Part shown: positions 1-7,086 of the stretch, piece by piece | Position numbering within the stretch: the stretch's first letter is position 1 | Layout: each line of letters starts with the position of its first letter | Origin: Acidobacteriota bacterium | GTDB lineage: Bacteria > Acidobacteriota > Terriglobia > Terriglobales > Acidobacteriaceae | Direction: 5' to 3' | Assembly (NCBI GenBank): GCA_025353435.1 | Contig: JANXQR010000575.1 | Location: 1 to 7,407, forward strand | DNA: 7,407 nucleotides | Made by a program: the position numbers and the translations under genes | The notes under the pieces: generated by a model | The model's database searches: none | What the model saw: the letters and a program-made list of their open reading frames with translations, nothing else | What the model was told of the DNA's origin: nothing

Positions 1-2
1 TC

Positions 3-1352
3 ATCTACACCCATTCGCTCGATCCAAACATCGCCGTGGTCTGGTCCGGACTGTGCAACCTGGTTGGCGTTCTCACTTCGGCCGGCACCGTTGCTTTCAC
101 CATCATCACCCTGCTTCCGGTGGAATTGATTCTCAAAGTCAGTTCCGGAGCGGGTTTCGCAATGGTGTTCGCCCTCCTGATCGCCGCCATCCTTTGGAAC
201 CTCGGCACCTGGTGGCTGGGTCTGCCGGCTTCAAGCACCCACACCATGACTGGTTCGATCATCGGCGTGGGCGTCGCCAATCAGCTGATGGCCAACAGCG
301 CCGACGGCACCTCCGGGGTGGACTGGGAGCAGGCCACCAAGGTATTCAAAGTCCTGCTGATTTCGCCCATTGTCGGTTTTGGATGCGCCGCGCTGCTGTT
401 TCTCCTTGCCAAGGCGCTGGTCCGCTATCCAGCTCTGTACGAAGCGCCCAAAGACAACACGCCGCCGCCGTTCCCCATCCGCGCCCTTCTTGTGCTGACC
501 TGCACCGGAGTGAGCTTTTTCCATGGCTCCAACGATGGGCAGAAAGGCATGGGCTTGATCATGCTGATCCTGATCGGCACAGTGCCCGCCGCATACGCCC
601 TGAACCATACCGTGACGCGCCACGACATCCAGGACTTCATTGCGGCATCTGAACAGGCGGTTTCGATCGTCGATCGACACGTGGACAAGGCCGCAATTCT
701 GGGCTCCGATCCACGCGAGGAGCTGACCGTCTACCTGCAGACCAAAAAGCTGCACCCGGCCACCATGACCGCACTGCGCGAGCTGATTCGCGACACCGAA
801 GGCGCCGTGAAGGCCTATGGCGACTACAAGGGGGTCCCGACCTACATGCAGTCCAACGTTCGCAACGACATGTACGTAACCAGCGAAACGCTGCGTGTCC
901 TCGCGAAAAACCACCAGGGGAACTTCACCAAAGACGACAGCGCCGCGCTCGACAACTACAAGAAAAAGGTGGACAAGGCGACCAAGTTCATTCCCAGTTG
1001 GGTGAAAGTGGCCGTGGCGCTGGCGCTTGGATTGGGAACGATGGTCGGCTGGAAACGCATTGTGGTAACCGTGGGCGAGAAGATCGGCAAGGAGCACCTG
1101 ACTTATGCTCAAGGCGCAACGGCCGAATTGATAGCGATGTGCACCATCTGGGCTGCGGACAACTTTGGGTTACCCGTGAGTACCACGCACGTTTTGAGTT
1201 CAGGAGTGGCAGGTACCATGGCGGCAAACAAGAGCGGCCTGCAATTTTCCACCATTCGCAACATCGCGGCGGCGTGGGTCTTTACCCTGCCGGCCGCGGC
1301 GCTGCTGTCGGGCCTTCTGTTCGCCCTGTTCCGCACCATCCACCCCAATTGA
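3..1352 (+). CDS. pitA: Inorganic phosphate transporter, PitA type (5' end missing)
   Basis: Inner-membrane carrier of the PiT family, which takes up phosphate (as metal-phosphate in E. coli PitA) with protons. The frame is open from base 3, so the true start lies upstream. About 449 residues are visible against roughly 500 in E. coli PitA, so some tens of residues are missing; the GTG at 36 is internal. Numbering from base 3, the duplicated PiT signatures are present: GLPASSTHT near residues 73-81, FFHGSNDGQKG near 172-182 and GLPVSTTH near 389-396. The variant HGSNDGQKG, the stretch VALALGLGTMVGW, GEKIGK and AWVFTLPAA closely resemble E. coli PitA as I remember it. A hydrophilic loop of about 130 residues (about 202-333) separates the two membrane halves, as in PitA. 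A strong terminator follows, so the transcript probably ends before scpB. Family assignment is firm; metal specificity is not visible. Confidence 0.95.
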   Translation: MYTHSLDPNIAVVWSGLCNLVGVLTSAGTVAFTIITLLPVELILKVSSGAGFAMVFALLIAAILWNLGTWWLGLPASSTHTMTGSIIGVGVANQLMANSADGTSGVDWEQATKVFKVLLISPIVGFGCAALLFLLAKALVRYPALYEAPKDNTPPPFPIRALLVLTCTGVSFFHGSNDGQKGMGLIMLILIGTVPAAYALNHTVTRHDIQDFIAASEQAVSIVDRHVDKAAILGSDPREELTVYLQTKKLHPATMTALRELIRDTEGAVKAYGDYKGVPTYMQSNVRNDMYVTSETLRVLAKNHQGNFTKDDSAALDNYKKKVDKATKFIPSWVKVAVALALGLGTMVGWKRIVVTVGEKIGKEHLTYAQGATAELIAMCTIWAADNFGLPVSTTHVLSSGVAGTMAANKSGLQFSTIRNIAAAWVFTLPAAALLSGLLFALFRTIHPN

Positions 1353-1389
1353 CCCGCTCCTCGGCCGAGTGACGGTCTCTCCTCAGAAC

Positions 1390-1425
1390 CATGGGCGCCC
1401 CAGCATCGGGCGCCCATGCTTTTTT
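1390..1425 (+). terminator. Rho-independent terminator after the phosphate transporter gene
   Basis: A perfect 11-base-pair stem is formed by CATGGGCGCCC (1390-1400) and GGGCGCCCATG (1408-1418), with a 7-base loop (CAGCATC). A C and then six T follow (1420-1425). It lies 37 bases after the stop of the transporter gene and 87 bases before scpB, so it should insulate the two. Read on the minus strand there is no matching T-run after the stem, so it works in one direction only. Confidence 0.93.
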
Positions 1426-1512
1426 GAGCACCTGATTAGACTCGGAACATCATGCGTTCGCTGCGCAATGGCGAGCCGCTTCCGGTACCATACTTGAGGT
1501 GCCAATAACGGA

Positions 1513-2715
1513 ATGAGTCTGAAAGCCAAGCTGGAAGCTGTGATTTACGCTGCCGAGGAGCCCGTCGCTCTCGCGCAGCTCGCCACCCTGTTTGCCGGAG
1601 AAGCCCTGGAATGGAAGGCCGCGCAACAAGCCGCAGCTGATCAGGCTGCCGTTGCTGCGGAAGAGAAGCCAATGGATCCCCAGGGAGTGCTGGGTGAGGG
1701 CCTGGAGTACCTCGAAATCGCGGATACTTCCGAGGTTGACGCGACCGAGGCTGCCGTCGCGGTGGCCCCCGAGATTCCCTCAACCAACGAACCCGAAAGT
1801 GCCGATGGAAGCCTGACAGCCGAGGCCACGCCGCTCTCGGCCGAGGCTTTGGACACTGACGGCGACGTTGCGCAGCCCGCAACCGCCGCGGCGGACAATG
1901 AAGCCGAAGCCAAGCGCTTGGCCCGCTTGCGTGAGCGCGAAGTCAAGGCAATCTTGAAGCAGATTCTCGATGAGTTGACCGCGGAATATGCCTCGGATGA
2001 CCGCGGAGTCGAGATCCGGGAGATTGCCGGCGGCTACCGCATGGCCACCAAGCCTGAGTGCCACGATGCGGTGCGCCTGTTCGTGAAGAGCCTCAAACCT
2101 CCCATGAAGCTCTCCCTCCCCGCGCTTGAGACGCTGGCCGTAGTGGCTTACAAACAGCCGGTAACCTCGCCTGAAGTCAGCGAGATTCGCGGCGTGGAAG
2201 CGGGTGGCGTGCTGGGTTCGCTGCTGGCCCGTAAGCTCATCGCCACCGCCGGCCGCAAACAGGTGATCGGACGCCCGATCCTCTACAAGACCACCAAGGA
2301 ATTTCTGCTGCGTTTCGGACTCAAAGACCTGGCCGAACTTCCGTCGATGGAGGAGTTCGAAAAGATGGCGGCCGCCGAAATTGAGGAGCTTGAGCCGGAA
2401 GTGGTGGCAGCCGATGCCGCGGAATCTGCCGTCGAACTCGAACTGAACTCCCCCAGCGGCGAAGAGCTTGCCGAAGCCACAGAACAATTCGAAGGCGGGT
2501 CCGCTGATACCGCCAACCTCCAGGACCTGATGGACGCCGCGCCCGCATCCAATCTAACTACGGCAGAAGAGTCACCTGCGTCAGACACTCAGGCCGAAGA
2601 TGCGAGAACCCAAGCCGCCCTTGAAACTTTCGCAGTTACGGATGCTCCGCCTGCCCAGCCGCACGAAGAAAATGAGGCCGTCCCCGATGCCCAGGAAGTC
2701 GAACAAAAACGCTGA
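1513..2715 (+). CDS. scpB: Chromosome segregation and condensation protein ScpB, with acidic insertion and tail
   Basis: ScpB is the winged-helix (kite) subunit that dimerises and binds ScpA in the SMC-ScpAB condensin complex on the nucleoid. The ATG at 1513 is preceded by GAGGT (1496-1500, 12 bases away). Of 400 residues, the family core is residues 2-31 (helices opening the first winged helix, LKAKLEAVIYAAEEPVAL) plus about 136-278. The second block holds RGVEIREIAGGYRMATKPE, LSLPALETLAVVAYKQPVTSPE, EIRGVEAGGVLGSLL and GRPILYKTTKEFLLRFGL, all characteristic of ScpB. Typical ScpB proteins are about 180-280 residues. The excess is an Ala/Glu/Asp-rich insertion at about 33-134 (24 acidic, 3 basic residues) and a tail at 280-400 (33 acidic, 4 basic). 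scpA, often directly upstream in other bacteria, is not here: the upstream gene is the transporter, behind a terminator. The 3' end overlaps the downstream rluB-like gene. No convincing promoter could be picked in 1426-1512. Confidence 0.95.
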   Translation: MSLKAKLEAVIYAAEEPVALAQLATLFAGEALEWKAAQQAAADQAAVAAEEKPMDPQGVLGEGLEYLEIADTSEVDATEAAVAVAPEIPSTNEPESADGSLTAEATPLSAEALDTDGDVAQPATAAADNEAEAKRLARLREREVKAILKQILDELTAEYASDDRGVEIREIAGGYRMATKPECHDAVRLFVKSLKPPMKLSLPALETLAVVAYKQPVTSPEVSEIRGVEAGGVLGSLLARKLIATAGRKQVIGRPILYKTTKEFLLRFGLKDLAELPSMEEFEKMAAAEIEELEPEVVAADAAESAVELELNSPSGEELAEATEQFEGGSADTANLQDLMDAAPASNLTTAEESPASDTQAEDARTQAALETFAVTDAPPAQPHEENEAVPDAQEVEQKR

Positions 2716-5065
2716 AACTGAAGCCGCCAAGCCTGCGAAAGCACGGGGATCGCTTGAGATAGTGGAAGTGACAGATCCCGAACCACAGCCCAAGTCCCTG
2801 GCTGTTGGCGCTGTGAAATCGAAACCTTCGAAACCAAAGGCCGCTCCCAAAAAGGCAGTAGCCCACAAAGCCGCTCCCAAAAAGGTAGCTGCGAAAAAGG
2901 CGCCTGCGAAAAAGAAGGCCGCGAAGCCCACGGCCAAACTGACAGCTGAGGCTGCCCTCGACCTCGAGGACCTGCACCGTATGCAGGGAGAAAGCCCGGC
3001 CACACCAGAGGGCGGCCAGGCCGAGGCAGCCGCGCACGCTTCTGACGAGAATCTGGAATCGAGCGTCGCCGGCGAAATGCAAGGGCTCGCCATCGAGACG
3101 GATGCCGAGCCTATGGACACTGCAACGGATTCTGATGACGACGACGAGGCGGACGACGATTTCGTGCCTGCGAAGCGTCCTCCCTTGAAGCTTGAGCGGT
3201 TGCAGAAGATCCTGGCGCAGGCCGGAGTTGCCAGCCGCCGCCATGCCGAAAAGCTGATTACCGATGGCCGCGTGCAGGTGAACGGAAAAATCATTACCGA
3301 GCTGGGCTCGAAGGCCGACCGCAACCGCGACCACATCCGCGTCGACGGAAAGTTGCTGCAGGGAGCAGAGCGCCTGCGCTACTTTGTGTTGAACAAGCCG
3401 CGCGGATACGTCACCACGGTAAGCGATCCCGAACACCGTCCGACCGTGATGGAGTTCTTCAAGAAGATGGGCGAGCGCCTCTACCCGGTAGGCCGCCTCG
3501 ACTACCTGAGCGAAGGGCTGCTGATCGTGACGAACGACGGCGAACTGGCCAACAAGCTTACGAAGGCCGCTTCAGCCGTTGAGAAAACCTACCTGGTAAA
3601 GGTCGCCGGACAGCCAACCGAGGAGCAGCTTGAGGCTCTCCGCGAGGGCGTGAGCATCGATCGAGGCAAGCCGGGCGAGGGACGGGTCCGCACTTCCCCA
3701 GCGCGCATTCGCCAGGTGCGAGTGGGCGAAAATCCCTGGTACGAAGTAGTGCTGATTGAAGGGCGCAACCGCGAGCTGCGCAAGATGTTTGATGAAATCG
3801 GCCATTTTGTTGAGAAGATTCGCCGCGTAGGATATGGCCCGCTGATTTTGGACCAGGAGCCCGGCAACCTGCGCGAGCTGGACGAACAGGAACTGAAGAT
3901 GCTCCGCTTGGCCGCGGACGGAAAGTGGAAGCCGAAGCGGATCAAATCGACTGCCATGCTGCCCAAGGAAGCGGGGCGGACGGTGGATCCTGCTGCGACG
4001 AAGACGAGGCCCGGCAAGCCATTCCTGCCGGTTCGAGGTCGCGGACCGGAGCGTGGGCCAGAGGGTCGCGTGCCTGACAGCCGTCGCCCGGAAAGCCGCC
4101 CAGCAGCTCCGATTCGCAGCCGCGCTCCGAGCACTGGCGGGACAGGGCAGGAGCGTCCTCGCACCCCAGGACGTGGATTTGCCCCCCGAACCGATGATCG
4201 TGGCCCGCGACGCGATACTGGCCGTACTTTCGGCCGTCCACCAGCCGGAGGAGATCGCAGACCGTTTTCGAAGCCACCCGCGGATCGAGGAGAGGGCAGA
4301 GGCTACGCCAGGCCTCCTGTCAATCGCGCAGAGGGCGGCAGTTTCTCCAAACCTCCCGCGAATCGTCCAGGGAGCGGAGGCTTCGCTAAACCTCCCGCTG
4401 ATCGAGGCGGCGAGCGCCGCAGCTTTTCGCGTCCTGCAACAGGTGGAACCGGGCAGCGGCCGTTCCGCGAACGCCCTGCCACAGGTGGAACCGACAAGCC
4501 GCGCTTTGAGCGGCCGGCATTCCCCAGCCGTCCGCGCCCAGCTGCGGGCGGAGCAGGATCCGACGAACGGAAGCCCTTCAAGCCTCGCTTTGAGCGCCCT
4601 GCGGGCGGCCAGGCACTTACGGGCGGCCAGGGAACAGACCGCCGCTTTGGTCCTCGCCCCGGCAAGCCAGCGGCAGGTGGTTTCGGCGGTGACCGCCAAA
4701 GGCCGCCTCAGGGCTCCGGCAGAAGCTTCAGCCCTAGACCCGAAGGCCGCACCGGCGACAAGCCGAGCTTTCCTCCCCGGCGCGAAGGCGGAACGGCACC
4801 CCGCGGCACTGGGCGGCCACCAGCCGGAGGCAGAGCAGCATTCACTTCCAGCGGAGTGCCGCGGCCCGGAGGGGCCAGGCCGTCTTCATCAGGTGGATCC
4901 GGACGGACAGGTTCCCAGGGACCGGGCCGCACCGGCGGTGGCGCTCGCCCAGGCGGTGGAAGGTCAAGCAGCAGCCCACGCCCAGGCAATAGTGGAGGCT
5001 TCAAGGGCAAGCCCGCCGGACGCGGCGGCAAACCCGGCGGGAGCTTTGGTCGCAAGCGTTCCTAG
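2687..5065 (+). CDS. rluB: 23S rRNA pseudouridine synthase, RluB/RsuA family, with long disordered extensions
   Basis: Isomerises a uridine of large-subunit rRNA to pseudouridine; E. coli RluB acts at U2605, but the exact target here is inferred. With the start at 2687 the protein has 792 residues, against about 250-300 for the usual enzyme. Order: Lys/Ala-rich 44-83 with AAPKK repeats; Asp-rich patch about 139-158; S4 RNA-binding domain about 168-226 (LERLQKILAQAGVASRRHAE); catalytic domain about 229-411 with GRLD (catalytic Asp272), SEGLLIVTNDGEL, EGRNRELRKMF (358-368) and KIRRVGYGPL (377-386); then a tail 412-792 rich in Arg, Gly and Pro. The ATG at 2687 was chosen because GAGG (2674-2677) lies 9 bases upstream and the N-terminus becomes MPRKSNKN. 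In-frame ATGs at 2600, 2642 and 2672 are alternatives with poorer ribosome sites. It overlaps scpB by 29 bases, which suggests translational coupling. The enzyme core is certain, the start less so. Confidence 0.93.
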   Translation: MPRKSNKNAETEAAKPAKARGSLEIVEVTDPEPQPKSLAVGAVKSKPSKPKAAPKKAVAHKAAPKKVAAKKAPAKKKAAKPTAKLTAEAALDLEDLHRMQGESPATPEGGQAEAAAHASDENLESSVAGEMQGLAIETDAEPMDTATDSDDDDEADDDFVPAKRPPLKLERLQKILAQAGVASRRHAEKLITDGRVQVNGKIITELGSKADRNRDHIRVDGKLLQGAERLRYFVLNKPRGYVTTVSDPEHRPTVMEFFKKMGERLYPVGRLDYLSEGLLIVTNDGELANKLTKAASAVEKTYLVKVAGQPTEEQLEALREGVSIDRGKPGEGRVRTSPARIRQVRVGENPWYEVVLIEGRNRELRKMFDEIGHFVEKIRRVGYGPLILDQEPGNLRELDEQELKMLRLAADGKWKPKRIKSTAMLPKEAGRTVDPAATKTRPGKPFLPVRGRGPERGPEGRVPDSRRPESRPAAPIRSRAPSTGGTGQERPRTPGRGFAPRTDDRGPRRDTGRTFGRPPAGGDRRPFSKPPADRGEGRGYARPPVNRAEGGSFSKPPANRPGSGGFAKPPADRGGERRSFSRPATGGTGQRPFRERPATGGTDKPRFERPAFPSRPRPAAGGAGSDERKPFKPRFERPAGGQALTGGQGTDRRFGPRPGKPAAGGFGGDRQRPPQGSGRSFSPRPEGRTGDKPSFPPRREGGTAPRGTGRPPAGGRAAFTSSGVPRPGGARPSSSGGSGRTGSQGPGRTGGGARPGGGRSSSSPRPGNSGGFKGKPAGRGGKPGGSFGRKRS
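2840..2888 (+). repeat. 30-base direct repeat in the Lys-rich N-terminal region of the RluB-like protein
   Basis: The word GCCGCTCCCAAAAAGG occurs at 2840 and again at 2870, a period of exactly 30 bases (10 codons), and encodes AAPKK twice. It lies within a Lys/Ala/Pro tract (about 2816-2935) that resembles the tails of bacterial histone-H1-like proteins. The near-identical DNA of the two copies suggests a fairly recent duplication or slippage. Confidence 0.8.
4265..4423 (+). repeat. Tandem 13-residue repeats in the RluB-like tail
   Basis: Four consecutive units are visible in the protein: FSKPPADRGEGRG, YARPPVNRAEGGS, FSKPPANRPGSGG and FAKPPADRGGERRS (the last with 14 residues). The consensus is aromatic-[SA]-[KR]-P-P-x-[DN]-R followed by about five Gly/Arg/Glu/Ser residues. 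A degenerate fifth unit starts FSRPATGGTG. The codons differ between units, so the amino-acid pattern rather than the DNA is conserved, which suggests selection on the peptide or an old expansion. Further downstream, RPATGGT and KPRFERPA each also occur twice. Confidence 0.85.
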
Positions 5066-5186
5066 CGTTTTTGGAGGAGATAGCCACGGGGCATTTCGGC
5101 GATAAAGTGGGTGCCCCGTCCAAGCTCCGCTTGGGCGGGAGACCATCTTCTGTTACCCGAGATTCACCCCGTGCATCTGTAAGAAC
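5066..5186. other. Spacer between the rluB-like gene and msrA with two overlapping palindromes
   Basis: Two hairpins can form. The first pairs ACGGGGCA (5086-5093) with TGCCCCGT (5112-5119), 8 base pairs with an 18-base loop. The second pairs CCCGTCCAAGC (5115-5125) with GCTTGGGCGGG (5129-5139), 11 pairs including one T-G wobble, with a TCC loop. They share bases 5115-5119, so both cannot form fully together. No T-run follows either, so neither looks like an ordinary terminator. A GGAGGAGA motif at 5073-5080 resembles a strong ribosome site but has no start codon at a useful distance. Function unknown; it could be a dispersed intergenic repeat or an RNA switch. Confidence 0.6.
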
Positions 5187-5666
5187 ATGAGCATTGAAAA
5201 AGCGACATTTGGCGCAGGATGTTTCTGGGGAGTGGAGGCGGCATTTGCCGCACTGCCCGGCGTAACCGCCACCGCAGTGGGCTACGAAGGCGGATCGGTC
5301 GACCGCCCTTCCTACCGAGACGTGTGCACCGACACCACCGGCCACGCCGAAGTGGTCGAGCTGGACTTCGACAACCAGAAAATCAGCTTCAATCAACTAC
5401 TGGACGCGTTCTTCGAATTGCACGACCCGACAACAGCGAACCGCCAGGGTCCCGACTGGGGCACGCAGTACCGCTCGGCCATCTTCTTCCACTCGCCAGA
5501 GCAGGAATCCCAGGCCAAAGCCAAGATCGAGCAGCTCACTAACGAAGGCCGCTACAAGCCGAAGCGTGTCGTCACCAAGGTTGAGCCGGCCCAGACCTTC
5601 TGGTGCGCCGAAGAGTACCACCAGCGCTACCTCGAGAAGCGCGGCCAGGCCAGCTGCCACATTTAG
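5187..5666 (+). CDS. msrA: Peptide-methionine (S)-S-oxide reductase MsrA
   Basis: Cytoplasmic repair enzyme that reduces the S form of methionine sulfoxide in proteins and free methionine, recycled by thioredoxin. The 159 residues match a full single-domain MsrA. The active-site motif GCFWG is at 11-15 with nucleophile Cys12. VGYEGG (31-36), TGHAEVVELDFD (51-62), DPTTANRQGPDWGTQYRS (80-97) and AEEYHQRYLEKRG (141-153) are further family motifs. The C-terminal SCHI supplies Cys157 as the likely resolving cysteine; Cys47 and Cys140 are also present, Cys140 in the context FWCAEEYHQ. There is no signal peptide. The ATG at 5187 has only a weak upstream AAGAA, but the family N-terminus fits this start. 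No msrB is fused or adjacent. The gene ends 3 bases from the end of the convergent gene on the other strand. Confidence 0.97.
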   Translation: MSIEKATFGAGCFWGVEAAFAALPGVTATAVGYEGGSVDRPSYRDVCTDTTGHAEVVELDFDNQKISFNQLLDAFFELHDPTTANRQGPDWGTQYRSAIFFHSPEQESQAKAKIEQLTNEGRYKPKRVVTKVEPAQTFWCAEEYHQRYLEKRGQASCHI

Positions 5667-5669
5667 TGA

Positions 5670-6872
5670 TTAGTACTTCGTGATAAGTGGGGGCGGATCG
5701 GGGGCGGAGACATTCACCCCGGTCACTTCGCCGGCGACATGAATCGGCTGCTCCGCCGTGTCATAACTGCGCAGCAGATGGGGTTCGGCATGGGTAGGCG
5801 GCCAGGAGTCGGGGCCGTTTGAGACTTCAACATACTCGTTATCGACCCCGCTGGTGCGCAGGATGTAATCCCCTTCGGGAACGAACGCGAACGTGAACGT
5901 ACTGTCGTCTTTGGACACAGACGTGTGCCCGACCTCTGAACGGTCGTCGGCGTAGAGCAGCGAGAGCTTGCCTCCGTTGACGATGTGGCCGTCACTAGCG
6001 GCGACGATACTGCCGCGAATCGTGTGCAGCTTTGTGAGGGGGATTTCGATGCCCTGGCCGCCGAGTTCTTCGCCCGCGGTGACTACGATGGGCGTGGCAT
6101 CCTTTCGCCGCGAGTTGCCGCGCGCATAAAAAGAGAGGGAATAGATGGGCCACGTGCCAACGCTGGTGCCGTTTTGCTCGTTGACCTTGTAGTACATGCC
6201 TTGGATGCTCAGAGTCGCCTCGAGCAAGTATTCTCCAGCGGGCAATCCACTAACGCGGTAACGGCCGAGGTCGTCGGTTGCCGAGGAGTAGGACTGGCTC
6301 GCCACTGGACTGGAGGGAAGCCGAGTCCAGTCCGTTTTCGTGCGGACGAGTATGGAGACGCGTACGCCGCCAGCCGGGCTGCCGTCGTCGTAAAGGATGG
6401 TCCCGCTCACGGCGGCGCCACGCTCGATGGCGACGTCAACCGCCACGGGCAGGTTGGATTGCACCGTGATCCGCGGAGCGGTCATGACGGGCTTCTTCGG
6501 CTTTGACGGGTCGATGGCGGACTGATTAGAAGGTGGAGCGTAAATCGAGGTCAGCGGTGAGACGTAGCCTTGTTGCGTGGCAATGACGTAGTACACGCCG
6601 GACTCTACATTGGGGATCGTAAAGCTGCCGTCGAGGAGCGTCTCAACCATCTCGCCGTGGGAGGAGACCTGCTTGTCCTCCCCGGGGTGGATGGCGTCGA
6701 TTTGGTCGGCGGGCTGCAGAATAACGCTTGCCATGCGCGCAGGAGCATTGGAATCAGAACAGAAGACGCGGCCGGAGACGGTGGCGCCGCTGGCGCGGAA
6801 AGCTCGCTTCTGCTGAGCAAGCGAGACGGTAGCGAGCACACACAGGACGACCGACAGCGCCACGGGTTTCAT
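5670..6872 (-). CDS. Secreted protein with three carboxypeptidase-regulatory-like beta-sandwich domains
   Basis: Predicted exported protein of 400 residues with no catalytic domain visible. The ATG at 6872 gives a signal peptide, MKPVALSVVLCVLATVSLA, with cleavage likely after SLA; there is no lipobox. The open frame runs further up to a GTG at 6965, but that extension would bury the signal peptide and is not used. Three repeats of the CarboxypepD_reg or CNA-B-like type are seen. The first is about 30-104 (ATVSGRVFC, DGSFTIPNVESGVYYVIATQQGY). The second is about 147-222 (AAVSGTILYDDGSPAGGVRVSI, DLGRYRVSGLPAGEYLLEATL). The third is about 283-342 (HTIRGSIVAASDG, STFTFAFVPEGDYILRTSG). The segment ATPIVVTAGEELGGQGIEIPL (259-279) links domains two and three. 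Such proteins are abundant in Acidobacteriota and are presumed to act at the cell surface; the ligand is unknown. No clear ribosome site lies upstream of the ATG. Confidence 0.85.
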   Translation of the reverse strand: MKPVALSVVLCVLATVSLAQQKRAFRASGATVSGRVFCSDSNAPARMASVILQPADQIDAIHPGEDKQVSSHGEMVETLLDGSFTIPNVESGVYYVIATQQGYVSPLTSIYAPPSNQSAIDPSKPKKPVMTAPRITVQSNLPVAVDVAIERGAAVSGTILYDDGSPAGGVRVSILVRTKTDWTRLPSSPVASQSYSSATDDLGRYRVSGLPAGEYLLEATLSIQGMYYKVNEQNGTSVGTWPIYSLSFYARGNSRRKDATPIVVTAGEELGGQGIEIPLTKLHTIRGSIVAASDGHIVNGGKLSLLYADDRSEVGHTSVSKDDSTFTFAFVPEGDYILRTSGVDNEYVEVSNGPDSWPPTHAEPHLLRSYDTAEQPIHVAGEVTGVNVSAPDPPPLITKY

Positions 6873-7086
6873 GCACGGAAGGCTACGACCGGGCGAATCG
6901 CCATTGCTGTGATGAGAGATACAAGCTGTTCCCAGTTTTGTCCTCGTGCAGAAGGCGACAGCCACGACTCTCGACCGTCTCGCGACCTGGGTTCCTGCCG
7001 GCTTCTCTGGTCCCGGTGCCTGATCTTTTCGATTGTGACAACCGGCACAGCCGGCAGCATCCTGCCTCGGCGCATACTCAATACGT

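Noticed and set aside
231..1112. A 293-codon open frame on the - strand opposite the phosphate transporter gene
   Set aside because: The + strand frame is a clear PitA protein with family motifs throughout; the His/Gly/Val-rich antisense product is a codon-bias artefact.
3572..4699. A 375-codon open frame on the - strand opposite the RluB-like gene
   Set aside because: Part of it is antisense to the conserved catalytic domain, its composition mirrors the complementary codons, and no domain can be recognised.
5073..5080. GGAGGAGA, a strong ribosome-site-like motif after the rluB-like stop
   Set aside because: No ATG, GTG or TTG follows at a workable distance and no short coding frame fits, so it is treated as chance or as part of the spacer element.
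4053..5105. A 350-codon open frame on the + strand overlapping the RluB-like tail in another frame
   Set aside because: It coincides with GC-rich, repetitive codons of the Arg/Gly/Pro tail, where stop codons are rare in all frames. The product is Ala/Arg-rich without recognisable motifs. The tail frame is continuous with the catalytic domain and carries ordered repeats, so this is most likely a shadow frame. A frameshift from the enzyme into this frame was considered and not supported.
6873..6965. Upstream extension of the secreted-protein gene to a GTG start
   Set aside because: It would place 31 polar residues before an evident signal peptide that begins at the ATG at 6872.
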